DNA of 13,721 bases from Hydrogenothermaceae bacterium (GTDB taxonomy: Bacteria; Aquificota; Aquificia; Aquificales; Hydrogenothermaceae). Under the pieces are notes generated by a model. That model ran no database searches. It saw nothing but the letters and a program-made list of their open reading frames with translations, and was not told the origin of the DNA. The position numbers were made by a program, and so were the translations under genes. The stretch spans positions 1 to 13,721 of the forward strand of contig DTZN01000013.1 in assembly GCA_012961365.1 (NCBI GenBank), in the 5' to 3' direction. Shown piece after piece: positions 1-8,900 of the stretch. Within the stretch, counting starts at the first letter, position 1, and each line of letters starts with the position of its first letter.

Positions 1-970
<970 letters not shown>

Positions 971-1003
971 CTAAAACCTCAAAGTTTTTTAATTTATAGC
1001 AAT

Positions 1004-1009
1004 ATTATA
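1004..1009 (-). promoter_or_regulatory. Possible -10 element of metG
   Basis: On the minus strand this reads TATAAT, a perfect sigma-70 -10. It lies 34 nt upstream of the metG start, which would give a short leader containing the GAGG ribosome binding site. No convincing TTGACA-like box is found 16-18 nt further upstream. In DNA this AT-rich a single TATAAT is weak evidence. Confidence 0.35.
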
Positions 1010-1025
1010 ATAAAGATTTTTGTGA

Positions 1026-1031
1026 TATAAT
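1026..1031 (+). promoter_or_regulatory. Possible second, extended -10 element upstream of rpsL
   Basis: TATAAT preceded by TGA at 1023-1025 gives an extended -10 pattern (TGnTATAAT) on the plus strand, 98 nt upstream of the matching element in the main promoter. The position of its -35 reads TATTAT, which is poor. It could be a second start for the ribosomal operon or chance in AT-rich DNA. Confidence 0.2.
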
Positions 1032-1105
1032 ATAAAACTCACTTTAATATATCTTGAAAACTTACATATAAGGATAATTTCTCAAAAATTAGAAACTTTA
1101 TTATA

Positions 1106-1134
1106 TTGACTTTATAAAAGCATTATAATATAAT
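1106..1134 (+). promoter_or_regulatory. Promoter of the str-S10-spc operon
   Basis: TTGACT at 1106-1111 and TATAAT at 1129-1134 are separated by exactly 17 nt, a near-consensus housekeeping sigma-factor promoter. Transcription would start near 1141, giving a leader of about 30 nt before the rpsL GTG. It is the only strong promoter seen before the roughly 12.3 kb of co-directional genes. The short leader leaves little room for an attenuator or protein-binding RNA. A second TATAAT at 1124-1129 is only 12 nt from the -35 and is less likely to be used. Confidence 0.72.
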
Positions 1135-1156
1135 TTTGGCTTGTCTTTATATTTTT

Positions 1157-1164
1157 AAGGAGGT
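1157..1164 (+). promoter_or_regulatory. Shine-Dalgarno of rpsL, supporting the GTG start
   Basis: AAGGAGGT ends 6 nt before the GTG at 1171. The match to the 16S rRNA 3' end is near perfect and the spacing is ideal, which supports the non-ATG start of rpsL. Confidence 0.85.
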
Positions 1165-1170
1165 TATACT

Positions 1171-1545
1171 GTGCCAACGATAAACCAGCTTATAAGAAAA
1201 AGTAGAAAAAAGGTAAAAAAGAAGCCTAAAGCTCCAGCATTAGAAGGAAATCCCCAAAAAAGAGGGGTTTGTGTAAGAGTATATACAACAACTCCTAAGA
1301 AGCCAAACTCTGCATTAAGGAAAGTTGCAAGGGTTAGATTGTCTAACGGATACGAAGTTACTTGTTATATACCTGGAGAAGGACATAACTTACAGGAGCA
1401 CTCAATTGTTTTAGTTAGAGGAGGAAGGGTTAAGGATTTACCAGGGGTTAGATACAAAATAATAAGAGGTGCTTTAGACGCAGCTGGTGTTCAAAATAGA
1501 AGACAATCTCGTTCTAAATATGGAACTAAGAGACCAAAAAATTAA
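1171..1545 (+). CDS. rpsL: 30S ribosomal protein S12
   Basis: S12 sits at the decoding centre of the 30S subunit and contributes to tRNA selection accuracy. The 124-residue product has the usual family length and starts [18 protein letters not shown] from a GTG codon. Hallmarks seen: [13 protein letters not shown] at 39-51, [10 protein letters not shown] at 69-78 and [13 protein letters not shown] at 83-95. The lysines corresponding to E. coli K42 (K43/K44 here) and K87 (K88 here), where streptomycin resistance usually arises, are present, so the protein looks wild type. D89 is the equivalent of the aspartate that RimO methylthiolates in E. coli. It is first in the operon, 20 nt before rpsG. 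Assignment is certain. Confidence 0.99.
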   Translation: MPTINQLIRKSRKKVKKKPKAPALEGNPQKRGVCVRVYTTTPKKPNSALRKVARVRLSNGYEVTCYIPGEGHNLQEHSIVLVRGGRVKDLPGVRYKIIRGALDAAGVQNRRQSRSKYGTKRPKN

Positions 1546-1565
1546 TTAGGAAGAGGTAAGAAAAC

Positions 1566-2045
1566 ATGCCAAGAAAGGGACCAGTAAAACCAAGAGAAAT
1601 TATGCCAGACCCTGTTTATCAGGATGTTTTAGTTCATAAATTAATCAATAAAGTGATGTTAGATGGAAAGAAATCAAAAGCTGAAAAGATTGTTTATACT
1701 GCAATGAAAATACTTTCTGAAAAAACAGGAGAAGACCCATTAACTGCATTACATAAAGCAATAGACAATTTAAAACCTGTAATGGAAGTAAGACCTAGAA
1801 GAGTAGGTGGTTCTACTTATCAAGTTCCAATAGAAGTTTCTCCAAGAAGGCAAATTTCTCTGGCTTTAAGATGGCTTGTTGAAGCTGCTAGAGAAAGAAA
1901 AGGAAAAGGAAACTATACAATGATAGAAAAATTAGCAAATGAACTTTATGATGCGTATAACGAAAGAGGCGGTGCTTATAAGAAGAAAGAAGATACTCAT
2001 AGAATGGCAGAAGCAAATAAAGCATTTGCTCACTATAGATGGTAA
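1566..2045 (+). CDS. rpsG: 30S ribosomal protein S7
   Basis: S7 nucleates assembly of the 30S head by binding the 3' major domain of 16S rRNA and lines the E site. The 159 residues are close to the family's usual length of about 156. Seen: [12 protein letters not shown] at the N-terminus, [20 protein letters not shown] at 15-34, the beta-hairpin signature [15 protein letters not shown] at 74-88, and a C-terminus ending [21 protein letters not shown] ribosome binding site precedes the ATG. In E. coli S7 represses the str operon by binding the rpsL-rpsG spacer. Here that spacer is only 20 nt, so that type of target is unlikely at the same place. Confidence 0.99.
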   Translation: MPRKGPVKPREIMPDPVYQDVLVHKLINKVMLDGKKSKAEKIVYTAMKILSEKTGEDPLTALHKAIDNLKPVMEVRPRRVGGSTYQVPIEVSPRRQISLALRWLVEAARERKGKGNYTMIEKLANELYDAYNERGGAYKKKEDTHRMAEANKAFAHYRW

Positions 2046-2104
2046 TTAAATAAAAAAATTTAATTAATTAAACTGTAATCAAAAGATTTGGAGGAAAAAA
2101 GAAA
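2046..2104 (+). other. Spacer between rpsG and fusA with an A/T-only inverted repeat
   Basis: A 59-nt gap, the second largest in the operon. A 9-bp inverted repeat of only A and T (2043-2051 and 2058-2066) surrounds six A residues and overlaps the rpsG stop. It has no GC pairs and no following T run in the right context, so it would hardly fold at high temperature and is not a terminator. GGAGG at 2090-2094 is the fusA ribosome binding site. No promoter with both boxes was found. Confidence 0.5.
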
Positions 2105-4192
2105 ATGGCAAGGCAAGTGCCAATAGAAAAATTAAGAAATATAGGTATTGTTGCCCATATTGATGCAGGAAAAACAACAACAACTGAAAGAATACTTTTC
2201 TATACAGGAAAGACGTATAAAATTGGTGAAGTGCACGAAGGTGCCGCTACAATGGATTGGATGGAACAGGAGAAAGAGAGAGGTATTACAATTACGGCAG
2301 CTACTACTGCTGCATACTGGAAAGGATACCAGTTAAATATAATTGATACACCGGGGCACGTTGACTTTGGAGTTGAAGTAGTTCGTTCTATGAAAGCCCT
2401 TGATGGAATTGTTTTTGTATTTTCATCTGTTGAAGCAGTTCAACCTCAATCTGAAGCAAACTGGAGATGGGCTGATAAGTTTGAAAAGCCTAGAATTGCT
2501 TTTGTAAACAAAATGGATAGAGTTGGTGCTGACTTTTTTAAAGTTTATGAAGATATAATTGAAAAACTCGGAGCAAAACCTGTTCCTATACAAGTTCCCA
2601 TAGGTGCAGAAGATAATTTTATCGGTGTAATTGACCTTTTTGAAATGAAAGCTTATATATGGCAAGGTGATGAACTTGGAGCTAAATACGAGATAACTGA
2701 TAACATACCTGATGATATTAAGCCAGTTGCTGAAGAATGGCGCGAAAAAATGATTGAAGCTATAGTAGAAACTGATGAAGAATTAATGGAAAAATACCTT
2801 GAAGGTGAAGAAATAGCTGTAGAAGTTTTAAAAAAAGCTTTAAGAAAAGCTACTATAAATAGGGACCTTGTTCCAATGCTTTGTGGTTCTGCATTTAAAA
2901 ATAAAGGAGTTCAACCTTTACTTGATGCAGTTGTTGATTTCTTGCCTTCTCCAGTAGATATGCCTCCTGTAAAAGGAACAAATCCTCAAACTGGAGAAGA
3001 AGAGATAAGATATCCTTCTGATGATGAACCATTCTGTGCATTGGCATTCAAAGTTATGGCAGATCCTTATGCAGGGCAGTTAACTTACTTTAGAGTTTAT
3101 TCTGGTGTTGTTAAAGCTGGAGATACAATCTTAATTGCAAATAAAAATAAAAAGGTTAGAGTTGGTAGAATTCTTAGAATGCATGCTAATCAAAGAGAGG
3201 AAATTACAGAAGTTTATGCAGGGGATATTGCTGCTGCTGTAGGGCTTGATACAGTAACAGGAGATACATTATCAGACCCTCAAAAACCAATAATTCTTGA
3301 ATCTATGGAATTCCCTGAACCTGTTATTGCAATGGCTATTGAACCTAAAACCAAACAAGACCAAGAAAAATTATCTCAAGTTTTAAATAAATTTATGAAA
3401 GAGGACCCTACATTTAAAGTTTCTGTTGACCCTGAAACTAACCAAACCCTAATTCATGGAATGGGTGAGCTTCACTTGGAAATTATGGTTGATAGAATGA
3501 AAAGGGAATATAACATAGACGTTAATGTTGGTAAGCCACAGGTTGCATATAAAGAAACTATTAAGAAAAAAGCTACAGGTGAAGGTAAATTTATAAGACA
3601 GTCTGGTGGTAGAGGTCAATACGGTCATGCAGTTATAGAAATAGAGCCTTTAGAAGGAAAAGATTATGAGTTTGTGGACAAAATTGTAGGTGGTATAATT
3701 CCTAAAGAATTTATCCCTGCTGTTGATGCGGGAATTCAAGAGGCAATGCAAAATGGCATTATTGCTGGATATCCAGTCATTGGTGTAAAAGCCACTTTAT
3801 TTGATGGTTCATTCCACGAAGTTGACTCATCTGAAATTGCATTTAAAATTGCTGGTTCTATGGCATTTAGAGAAGCTGCAAAAAAAGCAAATCCTGTGCT
3901 TTTAGAACCTATTATGCTTGTGGAAGTTGAAACTCCTGAAGAATATATGGGAGATGTAATGGGAGACCTATCTAAAAGAAGAGGTAAAATACTAGGTTCT
4001 GAAAAGAAAGGACCTACAGTTGTTATAAAAGTGGAAGTCCCCCTTGCAGAAATGTTTGGATATGCTACCGACTTAAGGTCTATAACTCAAGGTAGAGCAA
4101 CGTTTTCTATGGTATTCCAAAAATACGAAGAAGTTCCTAAAAATATTGCAGATGAAATTGCAGGTCAAAGAAATAAAAATGATGAAAATTAA
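2105..4192 (+). CDS. fusA: Elongation factor G
   Basis: EF-G is the GTPase that moves tRNAs and mRNA after peptide transfer and, with RRF, splits ribosomes. Its 695 residues are normal for the family. Domain I: G1 AHIDAGKT at 17-24, switch I GITIT at 60-64, G3 DTPGH at 81-85, G4 NKMD at 135-138, G5 GSA at 261-263. Later landmarks: [10 protein letters not shown] at 451-460, [10 protein letters not shown] at 499-508, and the domain IV tip [13 protein letters not shown] beginning at H571, whose histidine matches the one reaching into the decoding site. Domain V has [16 protein letters not shown] at 601-616. The segment [16 protein letters not shown] before NKMD resembles Aquificota EF-G. All domains are complete, with no frameshift. 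The gene is followed by tuf after 19 nt. Confidence 0.99.
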   Translation: MARQVPIEKLRNIGIVAHIDAGKTTTTERILFYTGKTYKIGEVHEGAATMDWMEQEKERGITITAATTAAYWKGYQLNIIDTPGHVDFGVEVVRSMKALDGIVFVFSSVEAVQPQSEANWRWADKFEKPRIAFVNKMDRVGADFFKVYEDIIEKLGAKPVPIQVPIGAEDNFIGVIDLFEMKAYIWQGDELGAKYEITDNIPDDIKPVAEEWREKMIEAIVETDEELMEKYLEGEEIAVEVLKKALRKATINRDLVPMLCGSAFKNKGVQPLLDAVVDFLPSPVDMPPVKGTNPQTGEEEIRYPSDDEPFCALAFKVMADPYAGQLTYFRVYSGVVKAGDTILIANKNKKVRVGRILRMHANQREEITEVYAGDIAAAVGLDTVTGDTLSDPQKPIILESMEFPEPVIAMAIEPKTKQDQEKLSQVLNKFMKEDPTFKVSVDPETNQTLIHGMGELHLEIMVDRMKREYNIDVNVGKPQVAYKETIKKKATGEGKFIRQSGGRGQYGHAVIEIEPLEGKDYEFVDKIVGGIIPKEFIPAVDAGIQEAMQNGIIAGYPVIGVKATLFDGSFHEVDSSEIAFKIAGSMAFREAAKKANPVLLEPIMLVEVETPEEYMGDVMGDLSKRRGKILGSEKKGPTVVIKVEVPLAEMFGYATDLRSITQGRATFSMVFQKYEEVPKNIADEIAGQRNKNDEN

Positions 4193-4211
4193 TAGGAGGT
4201 AAAAAAATAAG

Positions 4212-5402
4212 ATGGCAAAAGAGAAATTTGTAAGAGAGAAAGAACACGTAAACGTAGGGACAATAGGACACGTAGACCATGGGAAAACAACATTAACTGC
4301 AGCTATAACATACGTATTATCTAAAAAAGGATTAGCAGAGTTCATAGGATACGGAGATATAGATAAAGCTCCAGAAGAAAGAGATAGAGGAATTACTATT
4401 AACATTACTCACGTTGAATATGAAACAGAAAAAAGACACTATGCACACGTAGATTGCCCAGGACACGCAGATTACATCAAAAACATGATAACTGGTGCCG
4501 CACAAATGGACGGTGCAATCCTTGTTGTGTCTGCAGCAGATGGTCCAATGCCACAAACAAGAGAACACGTTCTTCTCGCAAGACAGGTTAACGTTCCATA
4601 TATAGTAGTATTCTTAAACAAATGCGATATGGTAGATGATGAAGAATTATTAGAACTTGTTGAACTTGAAGTAAGAGAGCTTTTAAATAAATATGAATTT
4701 CCAGGAGACGAAGTTCCAGTAATAAAAGGTTCTGCGCTTGGAGCATTAAACGACGAAGAAAAATGGGTAAAATCAGTAGAAGAACTCTTAAACGCAATGG
4801 ATGAATACATTCCAACTCCAGAAAGAGCAACAGATAAACCTTTCTTAATGGCAATAGAAGACGTATTTACAATTTCTGGTAGAGGAACAGTAGTAACAGG
4901 GAGAGTAGAAAGAGGAACTCTCAAAGTAGGAGATGAAGTAGAAATAGTAGGAATGACTGATGAGATAAGAAAGACAGTAGTAACAGGAATAGAGATGTTT
5001 AGAAAAACTCTTGATGAAGCAGTAGCAGGGGACAATGTAGGAGTATTATTAAGAGGGATAGGAAAAGATGAAGTAGAGAGAGGACAAGTATTAGCACAAC
5101 CAGGGACAATAACTCCTCATAAAAAATTCAAAGCACAGGTTTATGTGTTATCAAAAGAGGAAGGAGGAAGACATACTCCATTTTTCCTTGGATACAGACC
5201 ACAGTTTTATATCAGAACGGCAGATGTGACAGGAACAGTGGTAGAGCTTCCAGAGGGGCAAGAGATGGTAATGCCAGGAGATAATGTAGAGTTAACAGTA
5301 GAGTTAATGGTTCCAGTAGCTATAGAGGAGCAGATGAGATTTGCTATAAGAGAAGGTGGTAGAACTGTTGGTGCTGGTGTTGTTACACAAATTATCGAGT
5401 AA
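4212..5402 (+). CDS. tuf: Elongation factor Tu
   Basis: EF-Tu carries aminoacyl-tRNA to the ribosome as a GTP complex. The 396-residue product has G1 GHVDHGKT at 19-26, switch I RGITIN at 59-64, G3 DCPGH at 81-85, G4 NKCD at 136-139 and G5 SAL at 174-176. Domains 2 and 3 follow, with [27 protein letters not shown] and a C-terminus [17 protein letters not shown]. It lacks the roughly 10-residue insert after G5 known in Thermus EF-Tu. Codon use is patchy: from 4861 to about 5100 all 14 valines are GTA, with GGA/GGG glycine, whereas neighbouring genes prefer GTT and the last 16 codons return to GTT/GGT/GCT. A second tuf copy elsewhere, with gene conversion, is one explanation. An AGGAGGT ribosome binding site precedes the ATG. 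Confidence 0.99.
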   Translation: MAKEKFVREKEHVNVGTIGHVDHGKTTLTAAITYVLSKKGLAEFIGYGDIDKAPEERDRGITINITHVEYETEKRHYAHVDCPGHADYIKNMITGAAQMDGAILVVSAADGPMPQTREHVLLARQVNVPYIVVFLNKCDMVDDEELLELVELEVRELLNKYEFPGDEVPVIKGSALGALNDEEKWVKSVEELLNAMDEYIPTPERATDKPFLMAIEDVFTISGRGTVVTGRVERGTLKVGDEVEIVGMTDEIRKTVVTGIEMFRKTLDEAVAGDNVGVLLRGIGKDEVERGQVLAQPGTITPHKKFKAQVYVLSKEEGGRHTPFFLGYRPQFYIRTADVTGTVVELPEGQEMVMPGDNVELTVELMVPVAIEEQMRFAIREGGRTVGAGVVTQIIE

Positions 5403-5422
5403 TTAATCAGAGGTGAGCAAGA

Positions 5423-5734
5423 ATGGAACATGAAAAAATTAGAATAAAATTAAAAGCTTTTGACCATGACGTTTTAGACCAATCAGTTAAACAAATTATT
5501 GAAACTGTAAAGAGAAGTGGTGGGGTTATAAAAGGCCCTGTTCCACTTCCAACTTCTAGAAAAGTTTGGTGTGTATTAAGGTCTCCACATAAGTTTGAGC
5601 AATCTAGAGAACATTTTGAAATGAGAATACATAAGAGATTAATTGATATAGAAAACGCAACTCCACAAACAATTGAAGCATTAATGGACATCAACCTTCC
5701 AGCAGGTGTTGATGTAGAAATCAAATTAAGTTAA
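5423..5734 (+). CDS. rpsJ: 30S ribosomal protein S10 (NusE)
   Basis: S10 is a 30S head protein and, as NusE, joins the Nus antitermination complex and links transcription to translation. The 103 residues match the family length. Seen: [15 protein letters not shown] at 5-19, the loop motif GPVPLPT at 38-44 and [15 protein letters not shown] at 54-68. The start is set by AGAGGTGA at 5409-5416. The gap to tuf is only 20 nt, so the long S10 leader that L4 uses for autoregulation in E. coli has no space here. rpsJ is therefore cotranscribed with the str genes. Confidence 0.99.
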   Translation: MEHEKIRIKLKAFDHDVLDQSVKQIIETVKRSGGVIKGPVPLPTSRKVWCVLRSPHKFEQSREHFEMRIHKRLIDIENATPQTIEALMDINLPAGVDVEIKLS

Positions 5735-5736
5735 CA

Positions 5737-5743
5737 AAAGGAG
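5737..5743 (+). promoter_or_regulatory. Shine-Dalgarno of rplC, which decides its start
   Basis: AAAGGAG at 5737-5743 lies 8 nt before the ATG at 5752. An in-frame GTG at 5743 would give a product three residues longer (MRAMPKG), but that GTG overlaps the Shine-Dalgarno itself and has no other ribosome binding site. The ATG also gives the family's standard N-terminus MPKGIIGKKLGMT. Confidence 0.85.
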
Positions 5744-5751
5744 TGAGAGCA

Positions 5752-6435
5752 ATGCCAAAAGGCATAATAGGAAAAAAATTAGGAATGACAAGAGTTTTTA
5801 AAAATGGAAAGGCTATACCTGTAACTGTTATTGAGGTAGAGCCTAATTATGTAGTTGGAATTAGGACTGAAGAAAAAGATGGATATAATGCTGTTGTTTT
5901 AGGAACAGAAAAAAGAAAAGAAAAGAGAACTCCAAAACCTTTACTTGAAGTTTTCAAAAAGGCAGGAGTTAAACCATTAAGAAAATTGAAAGAGTTTCCT
6001 TTAAAAGATGGTGAAGAAGTTCAATTAGGGCAAGAAGTTAAAGTTGAAGATGTATTTGAAATTGGAGATTTAGTTGATGTTTCTGGAACCTCTAAAGGTA
6101 GAGGTTTTGCATCAGCTATGAAAAGATGGGATTTTTCTGGGTTTCCTAAATCTCATGGTTCTAGATATCATAGGGCTGTTGGTTCTGTAGGTGCTTGTGA
6201 AGATCCAGGTAGAGTTTGGAAAACAAAAAGAATGGCGGGGCATTATGGTAATGAAAGAATTACTGTATTAGGAGTAGAGGTTGTAGATATTATCCCTGAA
6301 AAAAATGTAATTTTAGTGAAAGGCTCTATACCAGGAGCTCCAAAATCTTTTGTAGAGTTAAAGTCTAGTGTAATCCTAAATAGAAAAAAAGGCAAAAGAA
6401 AATTAGAAAAAGCTAAAGCCGCTTATGCATCATAA
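5752..6435 (+). CDS. rplC: 50S ribosomal protein L3
   Basis: L3 is an early 23S rRNA binder whose long finger reaches toward the peptidyl-transferase centre. From the preferred ATG the protein has 227 residues, within the family range. Seen: MPKGIIGKKLGMTRVF at 1-16, VDVSGTSKGRGFASAMKRW at 108-126, SHGSRYHRAVGSVGACEDPG at 134-153 and KRMAGHYGNERITV at 159-172. The finger reads GACEDPGRV where E. coli has GQNQTPGKV, so the glutamine methylated by PrmB in E. coli has no counterpart. The C-terminus carries a lysine-rich tail. It lies 17 nt after rpsJ and 27 nt before rplD. Confidence 0.98.
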   Translation: MPKGIIGKKLGMTRVFKNGKAIPVTVIEVEPNYVVGIRTEEKDGYNAVVLGTEKRKEKRTPKPLLEVFKKAGVKPLRKLKEFPLKDGEEVQLGQEVKVEDVFEIGDLVDVSGTSKGRGFASAMKRWDFSGFPKSHGSRYHRAVGSVGACEDPGRVWKTKRMAGHYGNERITVLGVEVVDIIPEKNVILVKGSIPGAPKSFVELKSSVILNRKKGKRKLEKAKAAYAS

Positions 6436-6462
6436 GCAAATAGAAAAGAGGTGAAGTAGAAG

Positions 6463-7086
6463 ATGGAAGCAAATGTAGTTAATATAAAAAATGAACAAGT
6501 TGGAACAATAAATTTAAAAGAAGATATATTTAATACAGAAGTTAAAGAACATACTGTATGGGAAGTTATAAAATGGCAGTTAGCTTCTAGAAGAGCTGGA
6601 ACTGCTTCAACAAAAACTAGGGCTGAAGTTAGAGGCTCAAGAAGGAAAATTTTACCTCAAAAAGGAACAGGAAATGCTAGACACGGAGATAGAAAAGCTA
6701 ATCTTATGGTAGGTGGTGGTGTTGCTCATGGTCCACATCCTAGAGATTACTACTATGCATTACCTAAAAAAGTTAGAAAAAAAGCTTTAAAAGGAGTTCT
6801 TTCTACTAAATTAAAAGATGGAGAAATTGTCTTTATAGAAGACTTTACATTTGAAGCTCCAAAAACTAAGAATGCTATTGAAGTTTTAAAGAATTTTGGA
6901 CTTGATAAATCAAAAGTTTTACTTGTAATAGCAGAAAAAGATGAAAATATAATTAAATCTTTTAGAAATATACCTAAAGTTAAAGTTTTACTCGTTGATG
7001 GATTAAATACCTATGATATTCTCAATGCAGAAAAGGTTTTAATTACTAAATCAGCTGCAGAAAAAATTAACGAGAGGTTAGGATAA
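6463..7086 (+). CDS. rplD: 50S ribosomal protein L4
   Basis: L4 binds 23S rRNA domain I and its extended loop, with that of L22, forms the narrow part of the exit tunnel. The 207 residues are typical. The loop is clear: ASRRAGTASTKTRAEVRG at 41-58, then KILPQKGTGNARHGDRKAN at 62-80 and VAHGPHPRDY at 87-96. The globular C-terminal part includes VLLVIAEKDENI. In E. coli L4 represses its own operon through the S10 leader and S10-leader-type structures are absent here. Its TAA overlaps the rplW ATG by one base (TAATG), which suggests translational coupling. GAGGTGA about 12 nt upstream is the ribosome binding site. Confidence 0.98.
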   Translation: MEANVVNIKNEQVGTINLKEDIFNTEVKEHTVWEVIKWQLASRRAGTASTKTRAEVRGSRRKILPQKGTGNARHGDRKANLMVGGGVAHGPHPRDYYYALPKKVRKKALKGVLSTKLKDGEIVFIEDFTFEAPKTKNAIEVLKNFGLDKSKVLLVIAEKDENIIKSFRNIPKVKVLLVDGLNTYDILNAEKVLITKSAAEKINERLG

Positions 7087-7379
7087 TGAGAACTCCATAC
7101 GATATACTAATTCGTCCAGTTCTTACAGAGAAGGCAGTAAATCAAAATGAAAAGGAAAATAAGTTAGTTTTTGAAGTTGCACTTGATGCAAATAAAGTTG
7201 AAATAAAAAAGGCAGTAGAGGAAGTATTTGGAGTAAAAGTAAAAGAAGTTAAAACTATGATTGTAAAACCTAAAAGAAAGAGAGTTGGTTTTAATAAACC
7301 AGGTTTTACAAAAAAATGGAAAAAAGCTATTGTTAAAATAGAAAGCGATAAACCAATAAATATTGCTGAATTAGTTTAA
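7086..7379 (+). CDS. rplW: 50S ribosomal protein L23
   Basis: L23 sits at the tunnel exit and is the docking point for trigger factor and the signal recognition particle. The 97 residues match the family. Seen: YDILIRPVLTEKA at 5-17, NKLVFEVALDANKVEIKKAV at 25-44, FGVKVKEVKTM at 48-58 and the basic loop KPKRKRVGFNKPGFTKKWKK at 61-80. The start overlaps the rplD stop, and its Shine-Dalgarno (GAGAGG) lies within the end of rplD. Confidence 0.98.
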   Translation: MRTPYDILIRPVLTEKAVNQNEKENKLVFEVALDANKVEIKKAVEEVFGVKVKEVKTMIVKPKRKRVGFNKPGFTKKWKKAIVKIESDKPINIAELV

Positions 7380-7392
7380 GAGGTGAAAGAAG

Positions 7393-8217
7393 ATGGGAGT
7401 TAGAAAACTAAAACCTGTAACAAATGGAACTAGACACGCCGTTTTATATGATTTTGCAGAGATAACTAAAACTAAGCCAGAAAAGTCTTTAGTAGAACCA
7501 TTAAAGAAAAAAGCAGGGAGAAATAATCAAGGAAGAATAACTGTTAGACATAGAGGCGGCGGGCATAAAAGATTATACAGAATAATAGATTTTAAAAGGG
7601 ACAAATGGGGTGTTCCTGCTAAAGTAGCTGCAATAGAATATGACCCAAATAGAAGTGCTAGAATTGCTCTTCTACATTATCTTGATGGAGAAAAAAGATA
7701 TATTATTTGGCCAGAAGGTCTTAATGTTGGTGATATCGTAGTAGCAGGACCTGATGCTGAAATAAAAACTGGAAATGCTTTACCCCTTGAAAATATACCT
7801 GTTGGTACTTTTGTTCATAATGTTGAACTAACACCTGGAAAAGGTGGGCAGCTTGCTAGAGCAGCTGGTATGTCTGCCCAAATACTAGGTAGGCAGGGAG
7901 ATTATGTTCAACTTAGACTTCCTTCTGGTGAAATAAGATTAGTTCATAAAAAATGTATGGCTACTGTTGGTGTGGTTGGGCTTGCAGAACATGAGCTTAT
8001 AAAACTTGGAAAAGCAGGAAGAAAAAGATGGCTTGGTATTAGACCAACTGTTAGAGGAACAGCAATGAACCCAGTTGATCACCCACATGGTGGTGGGGAA
8101 GGTAAAACCTTCGGTAAACATCCAGTTTCTCCTTGGGGACAACCTACTAAAGGATATAAAACTAGAAGAGGTGCAAAATACTCTGATAAATTCATAATCA
8201 AACGCAGAGGTAAATAA
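7393..8217 (+). CDS. rplB: 50S ribosomal protein L2
   Basis: L2 is a primary 23S rRNA binder needed for subunit association and for the peptidyl-transferase region. The 274 residues are the usual length. Seen: [10 protein letters not shown] at 24-33, [16 protein letters not shown] at 48-63, the OB/SH3-like core around 85-200, and the signature [18 protein letters not shown] at 221-238. H230 corresponds to the conserved H229 of E. coli L2. The C-terminus has [14 protein letters not shown] at 246-259 and a basic tail. An AGAGGTGA ribosome binding site joins the rplW stop codon (TAAGAGGTGA). rpsS follows after 2 nt. Confidence 0.99.
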   Translation: MGVRKLKPVTNGTRHAVLYDFAEITKTKPEKSLVEPLKKKAGRNNQGRITVRHRGGGHKRLYRIIDFKRDKWGVPAKVAAIEYDPNRSARIALLHYLDGEKRYIIWPEGLNVGDIVVAGPDAEIKTGNALPLENIPVGTFVHNVELTPGKGGQLARAAGMSAQILGRQGDYVQLRLPSGEIRLVHKKCMATVGVVGLAEHELIKLGKAGRKRWLGIRPTVRGTAMNPVDHPHGGGEGKTFGKHPVSPWGQPTKGYKTRRGAKYSDKFIIKRRGK

Positions 8218-8219
8218 GG

Positions 8220-8519
8220 ATGGGATATAAAGGAAAGTGGAATGAAAGAAAAAGAAACCCATACGTAAATGAGAAAATACTAAAAAAAATTAGAAAAATG
8301 AATGAAACAGGGGAAAGGAAAGTTATAAAAGTATGGGATAGGGCTTGCACAATTACTGAGGAGATGGTTGGGCACACAATAGCTGTTTACAATGGAATGA
8401 AGTTTATTCCTGTATATATACAACCTGAAATGGTGGGGCATAAACTTGGAGAGTTTTCTTTAACTAGAACTTTCAGAGGACATCCTGACAAATCAGGAAA
8501 AGCAGTTAAGAAAAAATAA
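8220..8519 (+). CDS. rpsS: 30S ribosomal protein S19, with a diverged N-terminus
   Basis: S19 is in the 30S head, pairs with S13 and contacts A-site tRNA. Its 99 residues are slightly longer than the usual 92-93. The core is clear: [19 protein letters not shown] at 49-67 and [18 protein letters not shown] at 71-88. The start is unusual: instead of the common RSLKKGPF-type N-terminus it reads [20 protein letters not shown], and the normally conserved WSRRSTI is WDRACTI at 39-45. Both features are consistent with an Aquificota-type S19, not checked by alignment. The ATG lies 2 nt after the rplB stop, with the ribosome binding site inside the end of rplB. No better upstream start exists. Confidence 0.97.
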   Translation: MGYKGKWNERKRNPYVNEKILKKIRKMNETGERKVIKVWDRACTITEEMVGHTIAVYNGMKFIPVYIQPEMVGHKLGEFSLTRTFRGHPDKSGKAVKKK

Positions 8520-8532
8520 GAGGTGAAGGCAA

Positions 8533-8886
8533 ATGGCTACTACTGTGAATAATAATGAAGCTAAAGCAATTTTAAGATACGCTAGAATATCTCCTACAAA
8601 AGTTAGGCAGGTTATTAACTTAATTAGAGGTAAAGATGTAGGAACTGCTTTAGCTATTCTTGGAGAATTAAATAAAAGGGCAGCTAGAATTGTAGAAAAA
8701 CTTTTAAAAAGTGCTATAGCTAATGCTGAAATGAAAGGTATGGATATTGATAATCTATACATTAAAGAAATTAAAGCTGATGATGGCCCTATATTAAAAA
8801 GATATATGCCAAGGGCTTATGGTAGAGCTACTATGATAAGAAGAAGATATTCTCATATAACAATTAAATTAGCTGAAAGGCAGTAA
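8533..8886 (+). CDS. rplV: 50S ribosomal protein L22
   Basis: L22 contacts all 23S rRNA domains and its beta-hairpin lines the exit tunnel opposite L4. The 117 residues are typical. Seen: [19 protein letters not shown] at 9-27, [11 protein letters not shown] at 30-40, [10 protein letters not shown] at 60-69 and the tunnel hairpin [20 protein letters not shown] at 89-108. The hairpin is intact, without the deletions seen in macrolide-resistant mutants. TAAGAGGTGA again links the upstream stop and the ribosome binding site. Confidence 0.98.
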   Translation: MATTVNNNEAKAILRYARISPTKVRQVINLIRGKDVGTALAILGELNKRAARIVEKLLKSAIANAEMKGMDIDNLYIKEIKADDGPILKRYMPRAYGRATMIRRRYSHITIKLAERQ

Positions 8887-8900
8887 AGGAGGAAATAAAG

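Larger units (their letters stand above)
971..1170. other. Divergent intergenic region between metG and rpsL
   Basis: Two hundred bases of very AT-rich sequence without a credible gene. It holds the rightward promoter of the ribosomal operon, a probable leftward -10 for metG and both ribosome binding sites. The string TATAATATAA occurs twice on the plus strand, at 1026-1035 and 1124-1133. Only the second copy has a good -35. No strong GC hairpin, no long inverted repeat and no ribosomal-protein mRNA-binding leader could be recognised. Confidence 0.8.

Noticed and set aside
2043..2066. 9-bp inverted repeat after rpsG as a possible terminator
   Set aside because: All A/T pairs with an all-A loop; too weak to end transcription, especially in a likely thermophile, and the essential fusA follows in the same direction.
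2148..2336. Plus-strand 62-codon frame inside fusA
   Set aside because: Out of frame within the EF-G G domain, whose motifs are all intact, so there is no frameshift and no second gene.
4073..4405. Minus-strand frame across the fusA-tuf junction
   Set aside because: Antisense to two certain genes, with a composition rich in Phe, Ser and Leu expected from reversed AT-rich coding DNA. No supporting start signal.
4472..5035. Open frame of 187 codons on the minus strand inside tuf
   Set aside because: It lies wholly antisense to a secure EF-Tu gene, is composed of low-complexity Ser/Thr/Leu-rich residues, and has no ribosome binding site or family motif. It results from the biased codon use of tuf.
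5743..5751. GTG at 5743 as the start of rplC
   Set aside because: It overlaps its own would-be Shine-Dalgarno. The ATG at 5752 has proper spacing and gives the family's standard N-terminus.
7939..8262. Minus-strand frame across the rplB-rpsS junction
   Set aside because: Shadow of L2 and S19 codons; no recognisable domain or ribosome binding site.
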